From: Alphaproteobacteria bacterium
Lineage (GTDB): Bacteria; Pseudomonadota; Alphaproteobacteria; Sphingomonadales; Emcibacteraceae
Assembly (NCBI GenBank): GCA_002401545.1
Contig: NVTJ01000067.1
Span: 1 to 7,910 of the forward strand
DNA length: 7,910 bases
Direction: 5' to 3'
Shown: one piece after another, positions 1 to 5,319 of the stretch
How positions within the stretch are numbered: the stretch's first letter is position 1
How the letters are laid out: every line of letters starts with the position of its first letter
Made by a program: the position numbers and the translations under genes
Notes under the pieces: model-generated
What the model saw: only the letters and a program-made list of their open reading frames with translations
Database searches by the model: none
Told to the model about the DNA's origin: nothing

Positions 1-1
1 A

Positions 2-40
2 CTGGCCCGTCAGGCCGCTTCCCGTGAGCAGTCTGATTAA
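2..40 (+). CDS. Possible 3' end of an upstream gene (cut by window edge)
   Basis: One plus-strand frame is open from the left edge and ends at a TAA at 38-40, reading LARQAASREQSD. That would place its stop 15 bp before the ATG of the transporter gene, with the transporter's ribosome binding site between them, a typical operon junction. A second frame (from base 3) is also open and ends in a TGA at 54-56, which overlaps that ATG by one base as TGATG. The two cannot be told apart from so few codons. No family can be recognised, and the stretch could also be non-coding. Confidence 0.3.
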   Translation: MARQAASREQSD

Positions 41-48
41 GGACAGGA
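39..48 (+). promoter_or_regulatory. Ribosome binding site of the EamA transporter gene
   Basis: The purine-rich stretch AAGGACAGGA lies just before the gene. Its AGGA (45-48) is 7 nt from the ATG at 56 but only 4 nt from the in-frame TTG at 53. The spacing favours the ATG as the start. Confidence 0.6.
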
Positions 49-55
49 ATTTTTG

Positions 56-934
56 ATGACCGCACAAACCCTTAAAACTGTTTTCTACACCTCTTTCGCC
101 CTGCTGGCCTTTGCCGGAAACTCTGTCCTGTGCCGACTGGCGCTGGGTGAAAATACCATTGATGCCGCCAGTTTCACCATCATTCGGCTATTATCGGGGA
201 TCATCACTCTGTTGATAATATTAAAATTAACCCGCAATAATGGCAAAATAGTTTCACGGGGAAGCTGGTCCGCCGCCTTTATGCTATTCCTCTATGCGCT
301 GACTTTCTCCTTTGCCTATATCTCTCTGGATACGGGAACCGGGGCGTTGATTTTATTCGGCGCAGTTCAGATTACGATGATCTTTATCAGCCTGTTTTCA
401 GGCAACAGGCTGCATTATTTTGAGTGGGCAGGAATGGCCATAGCCTTTTCAGGCTTCGCCTATCTTGTCACGCCCAGCCTGACCACACCCTCATTAACCG
501 GGTTTTTCCTGATGGCTGTCGCGGGCATAGCCTGGGGATTTTATACCCTTAAAGGCCGGCATTCCCAAAATCCTATTAGCGATACCGCCTATAATTTTCT
601 GCGCACATTGCCACTGGTGATTATTTTATTAGCGGTGTCATTGCCCTATGCCAGCCTGTCCCGGGAAGGTGTCCTGCTGGCCATCCTGTCCGGTGCCGTC
701 GCCTCCGGTATTGGCTATGCGGTCTGGTATATTGCCCTTGGCGGTCTTGATGTCTCAAAAGCGGCCGTTGTTCAATTGCTGGTTCCCGTGATCGCCGCCA
801 CCGGCGGCGTATTATTTGCCGGCGAAATCATCTCCCAGCGCCTGATACTGTCATCCGTCATGGTTCTTGGCGGCATACTGACCGTGGTGATGGGGAAGCA
901 TTATCTGGCTCAACGAGCCATGCGTAACAAATAA
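56..934 (+). CDS. EamA/DMT-superfamily membrane transporter
   Basis: Predicted inner-membrane permease of the drug/metabolite transporter superfamily, 292 aa, the usual length for a two-repeat EamA protein. Ten hydrophobic helices can be placed at about residues 7-27, 37-57, 70-90, 94-114, 121-139, 147-166, 181-198, 205-228, 236-255 and 262-280, giving the five-plus-five arrangement. The second repeat is the clearer one: AGIAWGFYTLKGR near 156-168, then GYAVWYIALGGLDVSKAA around 220-237 and the VPVIAATGGVLFAGE stretch of helix 9. The first repeat has AFAGNSVLCRLAL at 18-30. The substrate cannot be read from sequence; relatives export amino acids, metabolites or drugs. The ATG at 56 is chosen over the TTG at 53 for ribosome binding site spacing. 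The gene may be co-transcribed with something to the left, and it converges on the amidohydrolase gene. The family call is firm; the function within the family is open. Confidence 0.9.
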   Translation: MTAQTLKTVFYTSFALLAFAGNSVLCRLALGENTIDAASFTIIRLLSGIITLLIILKLTRNNGKIVSRGSWSAAFMLFLYALTFSFAYISLDTGTGALILFGAVQITMIFISLFSGNRLHYFEWAGMAIAFSGFAYLVTPSLTTPSLTGFFLMAVAGIAWGFYTLKGRHSQNPISDTAYNFLRTLPLVIILLAVSLPYASLSREGVLLAILSGAVASGIGYAVWYIALGGLDVSKAAVVQLLVPVIAATGGVLFAGEIISQRLILSSVMVLGGILTVVMGKHYLAQRAMRNK

Positions 935-940
935 CCGGAT

Positions 941-2263
941 CTATTTAGCCATCAGGTCCAACAGGGCATATACGGTGGCTTCCACCCCGCTTTTAACCGC
1001 CGGCTCAGGGGATATTTTAAACAGGGGCGAATGGTGGCTGGCCACTGCCGGGCCACCGGCCTTTGCCCGGTCAAAATCCTCCTGCGGTGTACCGCCAACG
1101 GTAAAATATACACTTGGGATAGCCGGTTCCATGGTGAAAAACGAGAAATCCTCTGCCCCCATACCCGTGGTCGCAATATTGACCACCGCATCATAACCTA
1201 TTTTGCTCTGCCATACTTTTCTTAAGCGCCGGACAAGATCATCATTATTTACCGTCGGGGGCAGTGTATTATCTGCGGATACCGTCACTTCCGGCAGCAG
1301 GTCTTCGGGCAGACCCGCAACCCGGCCCATATTTTCCGCAATCCGTTTGATCCCGTCCAGCAGAATTTTACGGGTTCCGAGGTTGGTATTACGCACCGTT
1401 ATCTGCAGGTGCGCCCGGTCAGAAATAATATTATGCTTGGTGCCGGAATGAAAAGATCCCACCGTAACCACCCCTGGCTGGCGCGGTGACAATTCACGGG
1501 ACACCAGGGTTTGCAGGTCAATGACAATCTGGCTTCCCAGTAAAACCGGGTCTTTTCCCAAATGGGGGGACGCCCCATGCGCTCCGATGCCGTGGATGAC
1601 AATATCCACCGTATCCGACCCGGCCCAAGGCGCACCTTCTGATACATTGATTACCCCCGCCACCCCTTGCGATGCCACATGGAAGGCCAGGGCATAATCA
1701 GGCTTGCCAAACCGTTGCCACAGATTATCTTCCATCATGGCTTTGGCGCCGGGGCCAAGTTCCTCCGCCGGCTGGCCGATCAGCATTAAGGTGCCGGACC
1801 ATTGATCTTTCATGGCTACCATGCGCCGCGCCGTTCCCACCAGACTTGTGATATGAACATCATGACCACAGGCATGGGTAACCGGCACCACATTTTTGGT
1901 CAGCAGGGACAGTTGGGTCACTTTGGAGGCATAGGGTAACCCGGATTTCTCCAGCACCGGAAGACCATCCATATCCGCCCGCATCATCACCATCGGCCCT
2001 TTGCCATTTTTCATGATGGCAACAATGCCGGTACCGCCAACGCCGGTGGTAACGTCAAAGCCCTCGGCGCGTAATTCCTTTGCCAGACGGGCGGCGGTTT
2101 TATGTTCCTGATGACTGAGTTCAGGATTTTCGTGAAAATGAACATAAAGGCTGGACAGATAACTGTCATAATCCTTCGCGACTGCCTGCCTGAGTGACAT
2201 ATCCGCATAGGCTGGATTTGCCATCAGAGCGACACCAAAGGCGATGACAAAAGCTTTTTTCAT
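941..2263 (-). CDS. Exported M20-family (M20D-like) amidohydrolase
   Basis: 440 aa zinc/manganese-type metallohydrolase of the peptidase M20 family, most like the hippurate / N-acyl-amino-acid / IAA-amino-acid amidohydrolase branch that cleaves amide bonds of N-acylated amino acids. It begins with a Sec signal peptide (MKKAFVIAFGVALMANPAYA, likely cut after Ala20), so it should act in the periplasm; many characterised relatives are cytoplasmic. Family marks in order are HENPELS (44-50), RADMDG (95-100), HACGHDVH (130-137), GQPAEE (163-168), FHV (194-196), GIGAHGASPH in the dimerisation domain (225-234), TTGMGAEDF (365-373) and HHSPLF (410-415). The likely metal ligands Cys132, His134, Glu168, His195 and His411 are all present, with Glu167 as the expected general base, so it looks active. 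The start is supported by the signal peptide; the ribosome binding site is weak (GGGA, 8 nt upstream). The gene lies 86 bp downstream of the GST gene on the same strand and may be read with it. The substrate is unknown. Confidence 0.92.
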   Translation of the reverse strand: MKKAFVIAFGVALMANPAYADMSLRQAVAKDYDSYLSSLYVHFHENPELSHQEHKTAARLAKELRAEGFDVTTGVGGTGIVAIMKNGKGPMVMMRADMDGLPVLEKSGLPYASKVTQLSLLTKNVVPVTHACGHDVHITSLVGTARRMVAMKDQWSGTLMLIGQPAEELGPGAKAMMEDNLWQRFGKPDYALAFHVASQGVAGVINVSEGAPWAGSDTVDIVIHGIGAHGASPHLGKDPVLLGSQIVIDLQTLVSRELSPRQPGVVTVGSFHSGTKHNIISDRAHLQITVRNTNLGTRKILLDGIKRIAENMGRVAGLPEDLLPEVTVSADNTLPPTVNNDDLVRRLRKVWQSKIGYDAVVNIATTGMGAEDFSFFTMEPAIPSVYFTVGGTPQEDFDRAKAGGPAVASHHSPLFKISPEPAVKSGVEATVYALLDLMAK

Positions 2264-2349
2264 GATTTTTATCCCAATATATTTTTAATGGAAAAAAGAC
2301 TAACAGAATGAACCGGCAGGGCAAAGCAAAATAAGGGCAATCAGCTGCT
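2264..2349. other. 86 bp spacer between the GST and amidohydrolase genes
   Basis: AT-rich gap between two minus-strand genes. On the minus strand it ends with a weak GGGA ribosome binding site (+ coordinates 2272-2275). I see no strong hairpin with a U-tract that would terminate the GST transcript, and no -35/-10 pair close to consensus. The sequence AGGGCAA occurs twice in direct orientation, at 2318-2324 and 2334-2340, which may be chance. Read-through from the GST gene is the simplest reading. Confidence 0.4.
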
Positions 2350-2976
2350 TTAAAGCTTTACACCCCCATGTTTTGCCTCCATCTGGATACGTGCCGGCCG
2401 TTCCAGACAGCGGCCAAGCCACACCTGAAGGGCGGTATATTCCGACATATCATATCCGGCCTTGAGCGGGTAATCCAGCATGGCCGAAAGATTAAGATCC
2501 GCGATCGTAAAACGCTCCCCCACCAGATATTCCCTGCTCACCAAATGATCATTCAGGACTTTAAGAAGCGGAACAAGTGCCTCATGCGCCGCACGCAAAC
2601 TGGCGGCATCACGCATTTCCTCCGGCAGGGCCTGTTTATGAAGAATATAATTTACCGCCGGTTTATCAATGCTGGAAGACCCGAAAACACACCATTGTAT
2701 GATCTGGGCTTCTTCACGGGGGTCTGTGGCCCATAACAGACCATCGCCGTTATTCTTCGCCAGATAAAAATTGATGGCCATCGATTCCCAAAGCACAAAA
2801 CCGTCTTCTTCCAGAACAGGGATCAAACCGTTGGGGTTGCGCGCCAGATGTTCCGGTTTCTTTGTCTCACCCGTCATGGGATTAACCGGATTTATTTCAT
2901 AGTCCAGCCCCAATTCCTTCATGGCCCAGACAACATAATTTACTCTGGTATAGGGGATCCCGTGAATGATGCGCAT
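2350..2976 (-). CDS. Glutathione S-transferase family protein
   Basis: 208 aa cytosolic protein with the two-domain GST layout and the usual bacterial GST length. The N-terminal thioredoxin-like domain (about 1-80) contains the IPYTRVNYVVWAMKELGL helix-1 region, where Tyr9, Thr10 or a neighbour would be the glutathione-activating residue. It also has NPNGLIPVLEEDG (47-59) with the expected cis-Pro53, and the Glu64-Ser65 pair that usually holds the gamma-glutamyl group. The helical C-terminal domain (about 88-205) has FTIADLNLS (156-164) with the conserved Asp160 capping motif. Members conjugate or reduce electrophiles with glutathione, or are glutathione-dependent isomerases; which applies here cannot be told. 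The start is supported by AAAGGA 6 nt upstream and by a good promoter in the divergent region. The exported amidohydrolase gene follows on the same strand, but no shared pathway is evident. Confidence 0.9.
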   Translation of the reverse strand: MRIIHGIPYTRVNYVVWAMKELGLDYEINPVNPMTGETKKPEHLARNPNGLIPVLEEDGFVLWESMAINFYLAKNNGDGLLWATDPREEAQIIQWCVFGSSSIDKPAVNYILHKQALPEEMRDAASLRAAHEALVPLLKVLNDHLVSREYLVGERFTIADLNLSAMLDYPLKAGYDMSEYTALQVWLGRCLERPARIQMEAKHGGVKL

Positions 2977-2982
2977 GTTTTT

Positions 2983-2988
2983 TCCTTT
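2983..2988 (-). promoter_or_regulatory. Ribosome binding site of the GST gene
   Basis: On the minus strand this reads AAAGGA and sits 6 nt before the ATG whose last-listed base is 2976. It is a good Shine-Dalgarno match and fixes the start of the GST protein. Confidence 0.65.
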
Positions 2989-3005
2989 TGTTGAGATATT
3001 TTTCT

Positions 3006-3033
3006 ATTATAGGTATGCTTCATCTATGCACAA
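3006..3033 (-). promoter_or_regulatory. Probable sigma70-type promoter for the GST gene
   Basis: Read on the minus strand, TTGTGC (3033 to 3028) is followed after 16 bp by a perfect TATAAT (3011 to 3006). Transcription would start near 2999, giving a leader of about 20 nt that holds the AAAGGA ribosome binding site. The -35 element lies on the start codon and first codons of the divergent nuclease gene, so the two genes share control DNA. This is inferred from consensus matching only. Confidence 0.5.
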
Positions 3034-3814
3034 GATATTTACACTTTCATTCACTCTGATTTTTATCACATTTGCCGGGCAGGCCGAACAGCCAGACCTG
3101 CGTAAACAGCTCAAAAAATCAACCCGCCACCAGGTGGTGAAAATCATTGACGGCGATACGGTAATCCTGAGAAATCAGACCCGTGTGCGCCTTGTGGGCA
3201 TTCAGGCTCCAAAGCTGCCCCTTGCCCGGAAAAAACTCAAGGCATGGCCTTTGGGATTTGAATCAAAGAAAATGCTGTCTGACCTTGTTCTGGATAAATA
3301 TGTCACCCTGTATTTCGGTGGACAGCGACAGGACCGATATGGCCGGACTCTGGCACATCTGTTTCTGGAGGACGGGCTATGGGTGCAGGGGGAGATGTTA
3401 AAATACGGGATGGCCCGGGTCTATACATTTCCCGACAATCGCGCCGTCACCCCACAAATGACAGGATTCGAGAATATAGCAAGACAGAATAACAGTGGCA
3501 TGTGGGCCATGAATTATTACCGACCCAAAGAGCAGGAGACAAGCGGAAAATACCTCAACAGTTTCCAGTTGATCAGCGGAACCGTCAGGAAAGTCAGCAA
3601 AATCCGTGGAACTTATTATTTGAATTTTGGCGAAGACTGGAAAGAAGACTTCACCATTGTCATCAAATCCCGTGCCGCCCGGAAATTCATCAAGGCAAAA
3701 ATCAACCCCGAAAATTACAGCGGAAAAAAAATAGAGGTAAGGGGCTGGTTGAAATCATATAACGGCCCTATGATTGAAGCCACCCACCCCGAACAGATCA
3801 TGATTATCCAATGA
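3026..3814 (+). CDS. Exported thermonuclease-fold (SNase) protein with C-terminal beta domain
   Basis: 262 aa, lysine-rich protein with a Sec signal peptide (MHKIFTLSFTLIFITFAGQA, likely cut before Glu21), so periplasmic or secreted. The staphylococcal-nuclease-like domain spans about 35-160: VVKIIDGDTV (37-46), RVRLVGIQAPK (53-63), DRYGRTLAHLFLEDG (103-117) and a closing stretch with YGMARVY. Against S. aureus nuclease, Asp21 (here Asp44), Arg35 (Arg55) and Arg87 (Arg107) are kept, but Asp40 is Gln60, Thr41 is Ala61 and the catalytic-base Glu43 is Lys63. Nuclease activity is therefore uncertain. Residues about 175-262 form a second beta-rich segment (SGTVRKV, TYYLNFGEDWKEDFT, IEVRGWL, GPMIEATHPEQI) that resembles an OB-like module. 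An in-frame ATG at 2966 would add 20 residues but overlaps the GST coding sequence; 3026 is preferred because it opens directly into the signal peptide. The M48 protease gene follows and is probably co-translated. Confidence 0.82.
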   Translation: MHKIFTLSFTLIFITFAGQAEQPDLRKQLKKSTRHQVVKIIDGDTVILRNQTRVRLVGIQAPKLPLARKKLKAWPLGFESKKMLSDLVLDKYVTLYFGGQRQDRYGRTLAHLFLEDGLWVQGEMLKYGMARVYTFPDNRAVTPQMTGFENIARQNNSGMWAMNYYRPKEQETSGKYLNSFQLISGTVRKVSKIRGTYYLNFGEDWKEDFTIVIKSRAARKFIKAKINPENYSGKKIEVRGWLKSYNGPMIEATHPEQIMIIQ

Positions 3815-3817
3815 GGA
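3813..3817 (+). promoter_or_regulatory. Ribosome binding site overlapping the nuclease stop codon
   Basis: GAGGA begins inside the nuclease stop codon (TGA, 3812-3814) and stands 8 nt before the ATG at 3826. This supports 3826 as the protease start and suggests translational coupling. An alternative ATG at 3811 overlaps the stop as ATGA, but it lacks a comparable upstream site and would put five extra residues before the lipoprotein signal. Confidence 0.65.
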
Positions 3818-3825
3818 ACCTGAAT

Positions 3826-5319
3826 ATGGCCATAAGAAAAAAAGCTTTTGTGACCGGACTGATGGTGACAATGCTGCTGCTTCAGGGCTGTGTGACCAGC
3901 AACCCGGCAACGGGTCGTTCCGACTTTACCCCCTTCATGTCGCCGGCCAAGGAAACCGCCATCGGCAGGGAGCAGCATCCCCTTGTGATCAAACAACATG
4001 GCGGCGTGCTGGATGTGCCAAAGATTGCCGGATATGTGGCAGTAACCGGGGGGCGGCTGGCTGCCGTATCCGAACTGCCAAAAAGCCCTTTCACCTTCAC
4101 CGTTCTCAACTCTCCCATTGTCAATGCCTTTGCCCTGCCGGGGGGATATATCTATGTGACCCGGGGCATATTGGCCCTGTTCAACAGCGAATCAGAGATG
4201 GCGTCGGTTCTGGGCCATGAAATCGGCCATGTTACCGCCCGCCATAGCGCCAAAAGATACAATCAATCCCTGTTCACCGGCCTTGGGGTTGCCATTCTTG
4301 GCGCCGCACTCAAGAACAAAGGCCTGAGCGATGCGCTGGGCTATGGCTCCCAGCTTTACCTGAAAAGCTATTCCAGAGACAATGAGTATGAATCTGATCA
4401 GCTTGGGGTGCGCTATTCCACCCGGGCCGGATTTGACCCCTATGCCGCTGCGGATATGTTACGGTCGCTGGATGCGGAAAGCCGTTTGCAGGATATGATC
4501 GCAAACCGCACCGGCCAGACACGGCCACCGGAATTTTTCTCCACCCATCCCAATACCCGCGACCGGGTTGCCCGCGCCTTTGCGGCTGCCCGCAAAACAG
4601 GCCTGGCGCAAAACAGCCGCGACCCGGGCCGGGATCGTTACCTGAATGCCATTGATGGTATGATTTACGGTGATGATCCGGCGCAGGGCGTCATCAAGGG
4701 CCGCTCTTTCTCTCATGGGTCACTGCGCTTAAGCTTTAGCGTGCCGGATAATTACCGCCTGAGAAACGGTTCGGAAATGGTCATTGCCCAGGGTACGGGG
4801 GCGGCTGAGGGCGGCATTATCATTTTTGCCGGCGATACGCTTCAGGGCCGCAATATGATTGAATACACATCCGCCACATGGCGAAAATTTGCCAGGGATA
4901 CTAGCCTGCGAGGGCTGGAGGATTTGACCATCAACGGCATGTCGGCGGTAACGGGCTGGAATGACATCACCGTCGCCAAAGTACCGTCACGGGTCCGCAT
5001 TGTTGCCATCCGCCATTCACCAAATCAGGCCTATTACTTCCTGATGATCACGCCCCTGAACATACTTGACCGCCAAAGTGCCGGCCTTCAGCGCATGACC
5101 TACAGCTTTCAAAGGCTGTCCCCGGCACAGGCCGGAAAAATCAAGGGTAAAATCATCCGCGTGGTCACCGTCAGGAAAGGCGACACCGCCGAAAAACTAT
5201 CCCGCAGAATGGCCTTTACAGATCACAGGCTGGATCGCTTTCTGGTCCTCAATGGCCTTCATGGTGATAGCAGGCTGATCGCCGGACAACGGGTGAAGAT
5301 GATTGTCTATGACAGATAA
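3826..5319 (+). CDS. M48-family zinc protease lipoprotein with LysM-like C-terminus
   Basis: 497 aa. The N-terminus is a lipoprotein signal with positive residues, a hydrophobic core and the lipobox LQGC, giving lipidated Cys22. Residue +2 is Val, so outer-membrane sorting is more likely than inner-membrane retention. The catalytic domain (about 30-250) has VNAFALPGGYIYVTRGIL, then HEIGH at 131-135 (zinc ligands His131 and His135, base Glu132), the third ligand Glu187 and Asp191 in SRDNEYESD, and STHP at 239-242. This is the BepA/YfgC-like periplasmic M48 arrangement, and all key residues are intact. Instead of BepA's TPR region there is a beta-rich middle segment (about 292-430). A LysM-like tail follows (about 445-495) with VTVRKGDTAEKLSRRM, LVLNGL and LIAGQRVKMI. 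Known relatives degrade or help assemble outer-membrane proteins, and the LysM-like tail could bind peptidoglycan; both roles are inferred for this protein. The gene lies 11 bp after the nuclease stop and abuts the convergent RND gene. Confidence 0.9.
   Translation: MAIRKKAFVTGLMVTMLLLQGCVTSNPATGRSDFTPFMSPAKETAIGREQHPLVIKQHGGVLDVPKIAGYVAVTGGRLAAVSELPKSPFTFTVLNSPIVNAFALPGGYIYVTRGILALFNSESEMASVLGHEIGHVTARHSAKRYNQSLFTGLGVAILGAALKNKGLSDALGYGSQLYLKSYSRDNEYESDQLGVRYSTRAGFDPYAAADMLRSLDAESRLQDMIANRTGQTRPPEFFSTHPNTRDRVARAFAAARKTGLAQNSRDPGRDRYLNAIDGMIYGDDPAQGVIKGRSFSHGSLRLSFSVPDNYRLRNGSEMVIAQGTGAAEGGIIIFAGDTLQGRNMIEYTSATWRKFARDTSLRGLEDLTINGMSAVTGWNDITVAKVPSRVRIVAIRHSPNQAYYFLMITPLNILDRQSAGLQRMTYSFQRLSPAQAGKIKGKIIRVVTVRKGDTAEKLSRRMAFTDHRLDRFLVLNGLHGDSRLIAGQRVKMIVYDR

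Noticed and set aside
905..960. Terminator between the convergent transporter and amidohydrolase genes
   Set aside because: Only 6 bp separate the stop codons, and I could find no stable stem with a T-run on either strand.
2318..2340. Direct repeat AGGGCAA x2, 16 bp apart, in the GST-amidohydrolase gap
   Set aside because: A 7 bp repeat without dyad symmetry or a nearby promoter is too little to call an operator.
2264..2340. Separate promoter for the amidohydrolase gene
   Set aside because: The AT-rich stretch offers TATATT-like words, but no -35 partner at suitable spacing was found.
2368..2736. A 122-codon plus-strand open frame opposite the GST gene
   Set aside because: It is wholly contained in a clear GST coding sequence, has no ribosome binding site and encodes no recognisable motif.
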